The notes under the pieces are model-generated. The model was not told the origin of the DNA and did no database searches. It saw only the letters and a program-made list of their open reading frames with translations. The translations under genes and the position numbers were made by a program. From Peptococcaceae bacterium UBA7702 (lineage in GTDB: Bacteria; Bacillota; Dehalobacteriia; UBA7702), in the NCBI GenBank assembly GCA_002482535.1, contig DLGE01000009.1, forward strand, positions 1-64,000: DNA of 64,000 bases, in the 5' to 3' direction. Positions 1-9,539 of this stretch are shown here, one piece after another (within the stretch, counting starts at the first letter, position 1; each line of letters opens with the position of its first letter).

Positions 1-174
1 TATACCGTGCAGGACTGCGCCTGTGTGTATTGCCGGTTTTACGCCGGGAAGCGACGGGGCTGCCGGCTTGAAACGTGCTGCTGTCTTGAGGAAAAGCTGC
101 GCGCGGCGCAGCAGGAAGTATTGTCACTGAACGAAGGAGGAAAAGATCATGAGCAAACCCATTTCATCCGGTGA
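1..174 (+). CDS. Cys-rich element protein, C-terminal fragment
   Basis: The reading frame is open from the window edge to a TGA at 172-174, so only the last 57 codons are seen. The visible part is rich in cysteine (CACVYC, then CRLETCCC) and ends in a charged, helical-looking tail. It overlaps the start of the next gene by 26 nt, as is common in tightly packed conjugation modules. Clustered cysteines suggest metal binding, but I do not recognise the family with certainty. The start lies outside the window. Confidence 0.5.
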   Translation, partial: YTVQDCACVYCRFYAGKRRGCRLETCCCLEEKLRAAQQEVLSLNEGGKDHEQTHFIR

Positions 175-727
175 TCCGCAGGCTCTGGAAAAACTGACCG
201 GGAAGCTGGACGCCTGCCGGAAAGCGCAGGAGCATATGAAGGCGGTCAACGCCTATTTTAGAAAGCACGGCACCTGTCAGGGCTTCCCGGATATGCCGGA
301 GGCTGCCGCCGCCAAGCTGGACGTGCGGGTACAAAGCGCCTATTCGTGGGATAAACAGCCCTTTCCGTCGTATGAGCTTACCGGAAACAACGCCGAAATT
401 AAGCGCCTGCATACCCGGATTGCGGAAATTACACGCAACCGCGAAGTCGGCTTTGTGGGTTGGCAGTTTGACGGCGGTGAGGCGATCATCAACACCGAGC
501 TGAACCGCTTGCAGCTTATGTTTGACGAGCGGCCCACCAAGGAGCAATGCAGCGTTTTAAGTCATAAGGGCTTTCATTGGTCACCTACCGAGGGCGCATG
601 GCAGCGCCAGCTCAATGACAACGCCATCTATGCCCTGAACTATGTGGATTTTGTCAGGCCGTTGGATGGAAAAAGGCCGACCGAGTTGCAGCCCAAAGCG
701 CCTGCGAAGGACACGGGGGCACGGTAA
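149..727 (+). CDS. ICE accessory protein, function unknown
   Basis: This 192-aa protein starts at an ATG preceded by GGAGGAAAAG. It resembles, from memory, proteins that accompany Tn1549-like conjugation genes. The part around residues 75-165 has a FDGGEAIINTE stretch, then a GFHWSPTEGAWQRQL motif. No signal peptide or membrane segment is visible, so it should be cytoplasmic. It directly precedes the PrgI/VirB4 pair. Its biochemical role is unknown to me. Confidence 0.6.
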   Translation: MSKPISSGDPQALEKLTGKLDACRKAQEHMKAVNAYFRKHGTCQGFPDMPEAAAAKLDVRVQSAYSWDKQPFPSYELTGNNAEIKRLHTRIAEITRNREVGFVGWQFDGGEAIINTELNRLQLMFDERPTKEQCSVLSHKGFHWSPTEGAWQRQLNDNAIYALNYVDFVRPLDGKRPTELQPKAPAKDTGAR

Positions 728-753
728 AAATCTATTTCTGGAGGTGAATCCTA

Positions 754-1122
754 TTGGAAGTCAAAATCAACCGGGAGATTCGGGCGTATACCGAATCCAT
801 GTTCTTCGGACTGTCGCTGAGGCAGTTCTTTTTTTCTGTCTGTGCCTGCGGCGTGGCCGTGGCGCTGTACTTTGTCATCCGCCCGTATTTCGGCATGGAA
901 ACCGTGAGCTGGATGTGTATCGTCAGCGTCGCGCCCTTCGCCGCCATGGGCTTTATCAGCTACCACGGCATGACAGCGGAGCAGTTCGTGTGGGCCTGGA
1001 TCAAATCCGAGTTCCTCATGCCCAAGCGCCTGATTTTTCAGCCTGTCAACATCTATCATGAAGCCTTAAAGGGCGTTATTGAATCCAGGGAGAAGGAGGA
1101 AATGAAGCGGCATGGCCATTAA
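754..1122 (+). CDS. PrgI family conjugation membrane protein
   Basis: This 122-aa protein starts at TTG 754, 7 nt after the strong site GGAGGTG at 740-746. It has two hydrophobic segments in its first half (roughly residues 22-45 and 48-65) and a charged C-terminal tail. That layout and its place immediately before virB4 fit the PrgI/VirB3-like inner channel subunit of Gram-positive type IV secretion. Its 3' end overlaps the next gene by 11 nt, which suggests coupled translation with the ATPase. Confidence 0.8.
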   Translation: MEVKINREIRAYTESMFFGLSLRQFFFSVCACGVAVALYFVIRPYFGMETVSWMCIVSVAPFAAMGFISYHGMTAEQFVWAWIKSEFLMPKRLIFQPVNIYHEALKGVIESREKEEMKRHGH

Positions 1123-3439
1123 AACACTAAAAAACCTGTTCCGGCAGGACAAGGAAAAGTTCGTCGTTCCCAAAAGCGTTCAGCAGGCCATTCCCATTCA
1201 GTGCATCTGGGAAGATGGCATTTTTCTTGTTGGCCGCAGTAAGTACGCCAGGACCTTCAAATTTACCGACATCAACTACGCCGTGGCCTCCCGCGAGGAT
1301 AAGGAAGCCATGTTTTTGGAGTACAGCGAGCTTCTGAACTCCTTGGACAGCGGCGCGACCACCAAAATCACCATAGCCAACCGCAGGCTCAACAAAGCGG
1401 ACTTTGAAAAAGCCATACTGATCCCTTACAGGGAGGACGGCCTGGACCTCTACCGTAAGGAATATAACAAAATGCTCATGGACAAAGCCACCGGCGCAAA
1501 CAGCATGGTGCAGGAAAAGTATGTGACCATCTCCGTGTGCAAAAAGAACATTGAGGAAGCGAAAAACTACTTCGCCCGCGTGGGTGCTGACCTCATTGCT
1601 CACTTCATGCGGCTGGGTTCCCGTTGCACCGAGATGGACGCCACCGAGAAACTGCGGGCGCTGCACGACTTCTACCGCACCGGCGAGGAAACCAGCTTCC
1701 GCTTTGAGCTTTCCGAAACCATGCGTAAGGGCCACGATTTCCGCGATTTTATCTGCCCGGACACCCTTGAGTTTGAAGCGGATCACTTCAAGATGGGTGA
1801 TCGCTACGGGCGGGTACTGTTCCTGCGGGAATATGCTTCTTATATTAAGGACGATATGGTGACGGAGCTGACCGACCTGAACCGCAATCTCATGCTGAGC
1901 ATCGACGTGATACCCGTGCCCACGGACGAGGCGGTACGTGAGGTGGAAAACCGCTTGCTGGGCGTAGAAACCAACATCACCAACTGGCAGCGCCGTCAGA
2001 ACCAGAACAACAACTTTTCCGCCGTGATACCGTATGATATGGAGCTTCAGCGCAAGGAGAGCAAGGAGTTTTTAGACGACCTCACCACCCGCGACCAGCG
2101 CATGATGTTCGCCGTGCTCACGCTGGTGCATACCGCCGACAGCCTAGAACAGCTTGACGAGGACACCGATGCGCTACTCACCACGGCCCGCAAGCACCTG
2201 TGCCAGTTCGCCACGCTCAAATACCAGCAGATGGACGGGCTGAACACAGCGCTGCCCATTGGTCTGCGAAAAATAAACGCGCTGCGGACACTGACCACCG
2301 AAAGTCTGGCGGTGCTCATTCCGTTCCGGGTACAGGAAATCATGGACACAGGCGGTGTATATTTTGGCGAGAACGCCATCTCCCATAACCTCATCATGTG
2401 CAATAAGGCAAAGCTTTTAAATCCCAACGCCTTTTTGCTGGGCGTGCCGGGCAGCGGCAAATCCTTTAGCGCCAAAGAGCTGATTGCTTTCCTTGCCCTT
2501 GCCACCGACGATGATATTTTAGTCTGTGATCCCGAGCGCGAGTACGCCTCCCTGGTGCGCGCCATGGGCGGTGAGGTCATCCGCATTGCGGCGGGCAGCG
2601 ACGATCACATCAACGCGCTCGATATGGTGGAGGGCTACGGCGACGGCGGCAATCCGGTCATCGACAAATCGGAATTTGTCCTCTCTCTGTTTGAACAATT
2701 GGATAAGGGCGGTATGGGACCTAAGCAGAAAAGCATCATCGACCGCTGCGTGGAGAACGTCTACCGGGTGTTCAAGAAAACCGGGGATATGCCCACGCTG
2801 GTGACGCTGCGCGAAGATTTATTGGCGCAGCCTGAAAAGGAAGCCGCCGACCTTGCGCTGTCTCTGGAACTGTTCACCTCCGGCAGCCTCAACGCTTTCG
2901 CACATCTTACCAATGTGGACGTGAACAACCGCATGATCGTGTACGACATCATGGACCTCGGAAAACAGCTCAAAACCATGGGCCTTCTGGTCATTACCGA
3001 CGCCATGCTTAACCGTGTGACGGAAAATTGGGCGGCGGGTAAACGGACGCACATCTTTATCGACGAGTTCCATGTGGTATTTGAAAACGAGCACAGCGGT
3101 TCTTTTTTCAACTCCGCTTGGCGCAGGTTCAGAAAGCGCAACGCCTTCCCCACAGCCATTACACAGAATGTGGAGTACCTTTTGGATTCCGTGCTGGCAA
3201 GCACCATGCTTTCTAACTCCGAGTTCATCGTCATGCTTAACCAAGCGGCGAGTGACCGCGAAAAGCTATCCAAGTTGCTGAGCATTTCAAGCGAGCAGAT
3301 GAGCTATATCACCAATGCGGACGCGGGCTGCGGCCTAATCAAGTATGGTAGCGCCCTCGTCCCATTTATTAACAGGTTTCCGCGCCAAACCCGGCTCTAC
3401 AAGCTTATGACCACCAAGCCGGGAGAGGAAACGCTATAA
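1112..3439 (+). CDS. VirB4-type conjugation ATPase
   Basis: This 775-aa protein is the usual length for the VirB4/TraE-like ATPase that drives the mating channel at the inner face of the membrane. The Walker A motif GVPGSGKS lies near residue 443 and the Walker B motif HIFIDEFH near residue 647. The N-terminal half carries the less conserved VirB4 region. Its start codon lies inside prgI, and a terminator-like hairpin follows its stop. No truncation is visible. Confidence 0.93.
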   Translation: MAIKTLKNLFRQDKEKFVVPKSVQQAIPIQCIWEDGIFLVGRSKYARTFKFTDINYAVASREDKEAMFLEYSELLNSLDSGATTKITIANRRLNKADFEKAILIPYREDGLDLYRKEYNKMLMDKATGANSMVQEKYVTISVCKKNIEEAKNYFARVGADLIAHFMRLGSRCTEMDATEKLRALHDFYRTGEETSFRFELSETMRKGHDFRDFICPDTLEFEADHFKMGDRYGRVLFLREYASYIKDDMVTELTDLNRNLMLSIDVIPVPTDEAVREVENRLLGVETNITNWQRRQNQNNNFSAVIPYDMELQRKESKEFLDDLTTRDQRMMFAVLTLVHTADSLEQLDEDTDALLTTARKHLCQFATLKYQQMDGLNTALPIGLRKINALRTLTTESLAVLIPFRVQEIMDTGGVYFGENAISHNLIMCNKAKLLNPNAFLLGVPGSGKSFSAKELIAFLALATDDDILVCDPEREYASLVRAMGGEVIRIAAGSDDHINALDMVEGYGDGGNPVIDKSEFVLSLFEQLDKGGMGPKQKSIIDRCVENVYRVFKKTGDMPTLVTLREDLLAQPEKEAADLALSLELFTSGSLNAFAHLTNVDVNNRMIVYDIMDLGKQLKTMGLLVITDAMLNRVTENWAAGKRTHIFIDEFHVVFENEHSGSFFNSAWRRFRKRNAFPTAITQNVEYLLDSVLASTMLSNSEFIVMLNQAASDREKLSKLLSISSEQMSYITNADAGCGLIKYGSALVPFINRFPRQTRLYKLMTTKPGEETL

Positions 3440-3464
3440 GCCCCAATTTAGCACACCTTGACAT

Positions 3465-3500
3465 GGGCGGATTGCCGGGCAGTCCGCCCTATCCCTTTTT
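3465..3500 (+). terminator. Hairpin after virB4
   Basis: GGGCGGA (3465-3471) pairs with TCCGCCC (3483-3489) across an 11-nt loop. A pyrimidine run with six T residues follows. It sits 25 nt after the virB4 stop and could reduce read-through into the peptidase gene. Confidence 0.55.
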
Positions 3501-3512
3501 TCAAGGAGTAGT

Positions 3513-3602
3513 ATGAATACAAAGCCATTACGCTGTCCACCTGCGTGTATTCTGCGCATTATGGCAGACAAATGGTGGCTTTCCAGGGAGGTGAGCTTTT
3601 GA
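3513..3602 (+). CDS. Small ORF coupled to the C40 peptidase
   Basis: This is a 29-codon frame starting at ATG 3513, with AAGGAGTA just upstream. Its TGA (3600-3602) overlaps the proposed TTG start of the next gene in the arrangement TTGA. This geometry suggests translational coupling. The peptide has no recognisable domain and contains a WW pair near its end. It may act only as a translation lead-in. Confidence 0.35.
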   Translation: MNTKPLRCPPACILRIMADKWWLSREVSF

Positions 3603-5461
3603 GTAAGACCATAAAAACCCGCCAAGCCAAGCGGGAGATTCGCGCGCTGGACAAGGCCGGGATTGCCGCCGAGCGCATGAAGGATGCCTTTGTGCGCACG
3701 AAGGATGAAACCGCACGGGCACAGCAGGACGAAAGGGAGTACGCTTCCCCGGCTGAGTATGCCGAGGATAAGATAACAGAGAAAGCCGACAACGCTGTGC
3801 ATGGAGCCGCCTACCAGATGAAAAAGCAGGGCGGCAGAACTGTGAGAAAGATAAAAGACGCACGTCACCGCGCCGGGGACGCGAAACGGGCGGCGGATTC
3901 CACGCACGATGCGGCAGACAGCGTTCGCCGTCCCTCCGGCCTCATCAAAAAGCAGGCTTCCGACATGCCGAAAGAACAGATGAAAAAGCACGCGCAGGAG
4001 AATATGCGCCGCGCCAGTACCCGTACCCGGCAATCGGCGGAGTACACCATCAAGACCATGCAGCGGGCCGAAAGGACGATTAAGCAATCCGCACGATCTA
4101 CGGGAAATACCGTCAAGGCCACCGCCAAGGGTACAGTGAAAACAGCGGGGAAATCCATCAAGACGGCGCAGAGAACGGCCAAAACCACCATAAAGACTAC
4201 GCAGCAGGCGGCGAAGCTGGCGCAGAGAAGCGCCCAGACCGCCGCGAAAGCGGCCAGAGCAGCCGCGCAAGCCGCGCGTGTCGCCGCAAAGACAGCGGCT
4301 GCGGTGGCAAAGGCAGCGGTTAAGGCCACGATTGCCTTTGTCAAGATGGCGATTGCCGCCATCAAGGGGTTGATTGCGGCCATTGCCGCAGGTGGATGGG
4401 TGGCCGTGGTCGTCATTCTGGTGATTATGCTGGTCGGTCTTTTACTTGGTTCCATATTCGGTATCTTTTTTTCCAATGAAACGGACGGCCAGCCCATGTC
4501 CGAAGCGGTCCGCGAGATCAGCGCCGAGTTTCAGGCCGGGATCGATGCAAAACTTGAACAGCTCAAGGCGGGCGGCGACTACGACGATGTGCAAATCATC
4601 TACGAGGGGGACGGCGACGGAGACAGTTTTCATGTTAACAACTGGAGCGATGTGCTGGCTGTGTACGCAGTCCTTCTCAATACCGACGCGGAGGCGGGCA
4701 CCGAGGTTGTGACCATTACGCCGGAAAAGCTGGAAAAGCTCAAGGCGTATTTTGAGGATATGAACCGGGTTGCTTACAGCACGGAGGTGCAGTCCGAAAC
4801 GTATACCGAGGTAAACGACGAGGGCGAGGAGGAAACCGTCACCACTACGACGCTTATTATCCGCGTCCGCATCACCAGCCTGTCCTACGAGGAAGCAGCG
4901 GACTTTTACAATATGAACGGGGCGCAGCGCGAGCTTTTAGACGAGCTGATGCAGCCCGAGTACGCCGCCCTGTTCGCCGCTATCACCGGCGTGGATGTGT
5001 GGGACGGCGCGAACATGACCGAGATCATATCCGGCCTGCCCGTTGGCACGACCGGGGCAGAGGTGGTCAAAGCCGGGCTGACCAAGGTGGGATGCCCGTA
5101 TGTATGGGGCGCGAGCGGCCCGAACAAGTTTGACTGCTCCGGGTTCGTCTATTGGTGTCTCAGCCAGACAAGCTCACCCCTGGGCGCGTCCCGTACCAAC
5201 GCGGCGGGACAGGCCAAATGGTGCTACAATAACGGCTATATGGTGGGCCGGAGCGAGCTTCAGGCTGGCGACCTGGTGTTCTGGCAGAACCTTGGCTGCG
5301 AGGGTTGCAGTAGATGGAATGAGATCCATCACGTCGGTATTTATGTGGGCGACGGCAAGGTCATGGAGGCCAGTTCCTCCAAAGGGCGCGTGCTGGTGCG
5401 TGATCTGTGGGAAAGCGGCAACTATCCCATATGGGGCTTTGGACGGCCCTACACGGAATAA
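3599..5461 (+). CDS. Membrane-anchored C40 (NlpC/P60) peptidase of the mating apparatus
   Basis: I place the start at TTG 3599 because GGGAGGTG lies just upstream. An in-frame GTG at 3545 has no such site. The roughly 620-aa product has a long Lys/Ala/Thr-rich basic N-terminus, one membrane segment (about residues 265-290), an extracytoplasmic linker domain and a C-terminal NlpC/P60 domain. The catalytic Cys is in KFDCSGF (about residue 512) and the His in HHVGIYVGDG (about 578). Enzymes of this type open peptidoglycan for conjugation. In related elements a topoisomerase and small genes follow; here cargo begins instead. Confidence 0.88.
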   Translation: MSKTIKTRQAKREIRALDKAGIAAERMKDAFVRTKDETARAQQDEREYASPAEYAEDKITEKADNAVHGAAYQMKKQGGRTVRKIKDARHRAGDAKRAADSTHDAADSVRRPSGLIKKQASDMPKEQMKKHAQENMRRASTRTRQSAEYTIKTMQRAERTIKQSARSTGNTVKATAKGTVKTAGKSIKTAQRTAKTTIKTTQQAAKLAQRSAQTAAKAARAAAQAARVAAKTAAAVAKAAVKATIAFVKMAIAAIKGLIAAIAAGGWVAVVVILVIMLVGLLLGSIFGIFFSNETDGQPMSEAVREISAEFQAGIDAKLEQLKAGGDYDDVQIIYEGDGDGDSFHVNNWSDVLAVYAVLLNTDAEAGTEVVTITPEKLEKLKAYFEDMNRVAYSTEVQSETYTEVNDEGEEETVTTTTLIIRVRITSLSYEEAADFYNMNGAQRELLDELMQPEYAALFAAITGVDVWDGANMTEIISGLPVGTTGAEVVKAGLTKVGCPYVWGASGPNKFDCSGFVYWCLSQTSSPLGASRTNAAGQAKWCYNNGYMVGRSELQAGDLVFWQNLGCEGCSRWNEIHHVGIYVGDGKVMEASSSKGRVLVRDLWESGNYPIWGFGRPYTE

Positions 5462-5474
5462 AAGGCATGGCAAA

Positions 5475-5525
5475 GCAAGCAGGGCAAGGTGTGGTACACA
5501 CCTTGCCCTGCTTGCCAGTTTTGTT
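5475..5525 (+). terminator. Strong terminator closing the conjugation module
   Basis: A perfect 18-bp inverted repeat (5475-5492 with 5498-5515) has a 5-nt loop and is followed by a T-rich stretch. It lies 14 nt after the peptidase stop. It marks the boundary between transfer genes and cargo. Confidence 0.85.
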
Positions 5526-5569
5526 CGTCACGTTTTCGGATTGCGAATTTGTTGTGTGTTTGCTTTCCG

Positions 5570-5601
5570 TTTACCGTCCATTTACTTTCACTTTTTATAC
5601 T
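5570..5601 (+). promoter_or_regulatory. Probable activator site and promoter of the bcrAB-like genes
   Basis: TTTAC occurs at 5570-5574 and again at 5581-5585, one helical turn apart. A TATACT -10 box follows at 5596-5601. No good -35 box is present. OmpR-family activators typically bind direct repeats with this 11-bp period in place of a -35, so the response regulator encoded downstream (7575) is the natural candidate. The activator assignment is inferred. Confidence 0.4.
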
Positions 5602-5653
5602 CTTTTTGAAATCACCGATAAGGTATTTTTAAGATGATAGAAAGGAAATAGAT

Positions 5654-6580
5654 ATGAATCAGATGCCAGTTGTACAGTTACGGAACGCAACGAAAAGAAT
5701 AGGAAACAAAAATATCGTTGATAATCTTTCTTTTGATATTCCCGCCGGGGAGGTATTCGGCTTTTTAGGCCCTAACGGAGCAGGAAAGACAACCACAATT
5801 CGCATGATGGTGGGACTTATAAAAATCAGTCAGGGCGACATTGTTATCAATGGACACAGCATTGCGAAGGATTTTAGCAAAGCAATCCGAAATGTCGGAG
5901 CCATCGTTGAAAATCCTGATTTATATAAGTATTTGACCGGGTATCAAAATTTGAAGCATTACGCGCGGATGGTTCCCGGTGTTTCCAAAGCCCGCATCAA
6001 TGAAATGGTGGAGATCGTCGGGCTAAAGGACAGGATTCACGACAAAGTGAAAACCTACTCCCTTGGAATGCGCCAGCGGTTAGGGATTGCGCAGGCTCTT
6101 TTGCACCGTCCCCCGCTTCTGATTCTGGATGAACCGACGAATGGCCTTGACCCTGCGGGTATTCACGAATTGCGCAATTATTTGAAAAGGCTTGCCCATG
6201 AGGAAGGCGTTGCCGTTTTCGTTTCAAGTCATCTGCTTTCCGAAATGGAATTGATGTGCGACCGTGTGGGAGTTCTGCAAAATGGAAAGCTGGTCAGTAT
6301 TCAAAGCATAAAGGACTTTGTTCATAAAGGCGGGTCGTCCCGTGTTTGCGTCACAGTGGAACCAGCACAAACCGAACAGGTGAAACGGTTGATTGCTACT
6401 CTGAACAAAACAGTTTTATCGGCTGAACATCCGGGGCAATTGCTGATCCAGATGAACAAGGATGAAATTCCAATGGTAAATAAGCTCCTAATGGATGCGG
6501 GCGTTCAGGTATATAGCATCCAGATGCAGGAGCAGACCTTGGAAGATAAATTCTTGGAGATAACGGAGGATAAAAAATGA
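5654..6580 (+). CDS. ABC transporter ATPase, bacitracin/lantibiotic export type
   Basis: This 308-aa protein has Walker A GPNGAGKTTT near residue 39, the signature SLGMRQRLG and Walker B LLILDEPTNGLDP. The C-terminal extension of about 90 residues is typical of the BcrA-like group that protects cells from bacitracin and related peptides. Its stop overlaps the start of the permease gene by 4 nt. The two genes are followed by their own response regulator and kinase. The exact substrate cannot be read from sequence. Confidence 0.88.
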   Translation: MNQMPVVQLRNATKRIGNKNIVDNLSFDIPAGEVFGFLGPNGAGKTTTIRMMVGLIKISQGDIVINGHSIAKDFSKAIRNVGAIVENPDLYKYLTGYQNLKHYARMVPGVSKARINEMVEIVGLKDRIHDKVKTYSLGMRQRLGIAQALLHRPPLLILDEPTNGLDPAGIHELRNYLKRLAHEEGVAVFVSSHLLSEMELMCDRVGVLQNGKLVSIQSIKDFVHKGGSSRVCVTVEPAQTEQVKRLIATLNKTVLSAEHPGQLLIQMNKDEIPMVNKLLMDAGVQVYSIQMQEQTLEDKFLEITEDKK

Positions 6581-7512
6581 GTGGATTAGTTGCCAACGAA
6601 AGCATGAAAATTTATAGCCGGAAACTGACGTGGATTCTTCTTTTCCTATTAGTTGCCATCACCATAGGCGCATCTGTCTTAGGCAAAATCAACAGCACCG
6701 AGTCAGAAGATTGGCGGGCTGAAACAACACAGCTTGTCCAGCAGTACGAAGAACGCTTAAAAATCACGGAGCTATCACCTACGCTGCGGGCTGACGCTGA
6801 AAACAAGCTGCAAATAGCTAAATACCGTTTGGAGAACGATATACCCGCTCCCCCCAGCAATCCGTGGTCAGCTCTGTTGACTTTTTCCGGCTTAGTAGAA
6901 ATGGTCATTGTTTTTGCAATCGTCGTTGCGGCGGATATGGTTGCCGGAGAATATACAGCCGGAACAATGAAGCTCTTGCTCATTCGCCCCCACAGCCGCA
7001 CGAAAATCCTGTTTTCAAAGCTTATCGCTGTGTCTCTCTTTGCCTTGGTCATGCTGGCATTATTGATTGTGTGCGGATATGCGGCAAACGCTTTGCTTTA
7101 TGGATTGGGTGACATTCATACCACGGATTTATTCTTGAATCAGCAGGGACAAATCGTTCAGCAAAATGTCTTGATGCAGGTAATGAAAATGTACGGATTG
7201 AGCATTTTCCCTGTCATGGGTTATGTGGCTCTTGCTTTCGCCGTATCGACAGTTTTGCGCAATAGCGCCTTGGCGGTTGGAATCTCGTTGTTCATTATGA
7301 TAGTGGGTAATTCCATGATTGAAGCCACGGCTAAAATGGAGGCGTTGAAATACCTTCCCTTTGCCAATAGCGACATCAGCCTGTATATATTCCATCTTCC
7401 GGCCAGACCCGAAATGACGTTGGGTTTTTCAATCTCCGTCTTGCTTGTATACATCTTTGCGCTTTCACTCATAAGCTGGGTGGTTTTCAAAAAGCGTGAT
7501 GTGTCAATATGA
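6577..7512 (+). CDS. ABC-2 type permease, BcrB-like
   Basis: This 311-aa membrane protein has a first hydrophobic segment near residues 14-34, an extracytoplasmic stretch of about 70 residues, then five more segments. The motif VAGEYTAGTMKLLL after the second segment is typical of ABC-2 exporters. It overlaps the ATPase gene by 4 nt and should form the transport channel with it. The pair probably moves peptide antibiotics out of the membrane. Confidence 0.85.
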   Translation: MSGLVANESMKIYSRKLTWILLFLLVAITIGASVLGKINSTESEDWRAETTQLVQQYEERLKITELSPTLRADAENKLQIAKYRLENDIPAPPSNPWSALLTFSGLVEMVIVFAIVVAADMVAGEYTAGTMKLLLIRPHSRTKILFSKLIAVSLFALVMLALLIVCGYAANALLYGLGDIHTTDLFLNQQGQIVQQNVLMQVMKMYGLSIFPVMGYVALAFAVSTVLRNSALAVGISLFIMIVGNSMIEATAKMEALKYLPFANSDISLYIFHLPARPEMTLGFSISVLLVYIFALSLISWVVFKKRDVSI

Positions 7513-7574
7513 TGGCTATTTTGAAAAATCTGTTGGATAATAGAGATTATCAAAACAGGAAAGGAGGCGGGAAG

Positions 7575-8291
7575 ATGCGTTTACAAAAAATACTCATTGT
7601 CGATGATGAACCCGGCATTGTGAAGATGCTGGAAACCATACTTCGCAAGGAAGGCTATACTTCCATCAGCAGCGCCTTCACGGGACAGGAAGCAATGGAA
7701 AAAATCAGCCGGAATCCGTATGACCTGATTGTATTGGATGTGATGCTGCCCGATACGGACGGATTTCAATTGTGCCAGGAAATACGGCAGCATACCGCTG
7801 TTCCCATATTGTTTCTCACCGCCCGTTCAAGCGATTTAGACAAGCTAACCGGCCTTGGAATTGGAGGGGATGACTATATCACAAAGCCCTTCAATCCCTT
7901 GGAGGTCGCGGCTCGTATCAATGTCCAGTTTCGGCGGCAGGAACAATATCAAAACACTTCGCAAACAACGGAGATTTATCATTTCGGCTCTGTTATGATT
8001 GACAGAAAGGCCGCGCAATTGCGGGTGGACGGAAAAGAAGTGCCTTGTCCGGCCAAAGAATTTGAGCTTTTACTTTTCTTAGCCGACCATCCCAATCAGG
8101 TATTCACCGCAGGGCAACTATACGAGCATGTATGGGGCTATGACAGCATTGGGGATGAAAAAACGGTCACCATCCACATCATGCGCTTGCGTAAAAAAAT
8201 AGAGAGTGACGCAAAACAGCCCTCGCTCATTGTCAATCTACGGGGAATCGGTTATAAATTCATCCCGCCCAAACAAGGTGAAACGATATGA
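7575..8291 (+). CDS. OmpR-family response regulator
   Basis: I choose ATG 7575 because AAGGAGG sits at 7561-7567. A longer frame from 7509 would add 22 unusual residues. The 238-aa protein has a receiver domain (acidic pair VDDEP near residue 10, phospho-acceptor Asp in VLDVMLP near 54, Lys in ITKPFNP near 103) and a C-terminal winged helix ending in RGIGYKF. It lies between the ABC pair and its kinase and probably controls that operon. Confidence 0.9.
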   Translation: MRLQKILIVDDEPGIVKMLETILRKEGYTSISSAFTGQEAMEKISRNPYDLIVLDVMLPDTDGFQLCQEIRQHTAVPILFLTARSSDLDKLTGLGIGGDDYITKPFNPLEVAARINVQFRRQEQYQNTSQTTEIYHFGSVMIDRKAAQLRVDGKEVPCPAKEFELLLFLADHPNQVFTAGQLYEHVWGYDSIGDEKTVTIHIMRLRKKIESDAKQPSLIVNLRGIGYKFIPPKQGETI

Positions 8292-9361
8292 AAATAAACT
8301 TTGTAAATGGGAAGCTGATCGTCCGCTTTACCTTTAATTTTATCTTACATCAGGTATTGATGTTTTTATTCGTTTCGCTGCCGGCGGTTTTCTATATTAT
8401 CGTTCTAAAACAGCCGATGGAACCCTTCATCATAAACCTGACAACCGGGATCATTATTGCCGCCTACTTGTTGTATTGTTTGTTTTACGGCTATTATGTC
8501 GCGCGGCCAATGGCCGACATTTTAGTGAAAATAAAAAAGCTGTCAGTCGGGGAGTATCTTATTCCAGCCAAGAAAAAACGCTTTCGTTCCCCTTCCACTC
8601 GCCTTTATCGGGAAGTCTACGCGAACCTTGAATCTCTTTCTGCGACATTGCAGGAAAACGAGCGGAAGCGGACAGAGTTTGAGCAGTTGAGGCAGGGATG
8701 GGCGGCAGGCGTCACCCATGACTTAAAAACCCCATTGTCTTATATTTCCGGCTATACGGACATGCTCTTGTCGGATGAACATGAATGGAGCGCAGACGAA
8801 AAGAAAGAATTTTTACAACTTATCAAGGATAAGTCTGCCCATATGGAGGAACTTATCAACGACCTTGGCATCGCTTTTCGGATGGATCAATCCATCGGCA
8901 TCAAGTTTTCCTCTCAAAAAATAGAGTTGGTGGAGATAATCCGCAGAGTGGTTGCAGAAACAGCAAATATGCCTTCGGGTAAAGACAATAGCTTTGAAAT
9001 ACTCGGAGAAGAAGAACAACTTTATGTAATGGGTGATGCCGGATTGCTCACAAGAGCTTTTTCAAACTTGTTAGTCAATGCGGTTGTGCATAATCCGGCA
9101 GGTACGGCAATTGCAGTACAGATACACCGCAGTACACATATAGAAGTGCGAATAACGGACAATGGCAAAGGAATGGACGAACAAAGCATCAACCACCTGT
9201 TTGACCGCTATTACCGAGGAACCTCGACGGACGCTCCCACGGGTGGGACAGGGCTTGGCATGGCGATTGTCAAGCAGATTGTAACGGCGCATCAGGGAAC
9301 AGTAGATGTAAAAAGTAAAATGGGACATGGAACATCAGTTGTTATTCGGCTGCCACAATAA
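8288..9361 (+). CDS. Sensor histidine kinase, two-TM, short-loop type
   Basis: This 357-aa kinase overlaps the regulator gene by 4 nt. Two hydrophobic segments near residues 18-40 and 47-70 leave almost no outside loop, as in kinases that sense cell-envelope antibiotics through a partner transporter. The H box is GVTHDLKTPLSYISGY, followed by N, G1 (DNGKGM) and G2 (GGTGLGMAIVKQI) boxes. With the ABC pair it forms a typical peptide-antibiotic detoxification module. Confidence 0.88.
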   Translation: MKINFVNGKLIVRFTFNFILHQVLMFLFVSLPAVFYIIVLKQPMEPFIINLTTGIIIAAYLLYCLFYGYYVARPMADILVKIKKLSVGEYLIPAKKKRFRSPSTRLYREVYANLESLSATLQENERKRTEFEQLRQGWAAGVTHDLKTPLSYISGYTDMLLSDEHEWSADEKKEFLQLIKDKSAHMEELINDLGIAFRMDQSIGIKFSSQKIELVEIIRRVVAETANMPSGKDNSFEILGEEEQLYVMGDAGLLTRAFSNLLVNAVVHNPAGTAIAVQIHRSTHIEVRITDNGKGMDEQSINHLFDRYYRGTSTDAPTGGTGLGMAIVKQIVTAHQGTVDVKSKMGHGTSVVIRLPQ

Positions 9362-9539
9362 ATCGCAGCTTAACAACTAAATAAAAGATGAACCGGATAC
9401 GTTCGGCGCTTTTGCTCTATAGAAATGGCAGCATGGCATAACCCTTGGTGACAAAGCCTTGGTATTTGCCCTATATGGGGGTAAAATGTATTTATGGCGA
9501 CTGGCTTAAAAGGCTAAACGCATGAGGATATGGTTCTCA

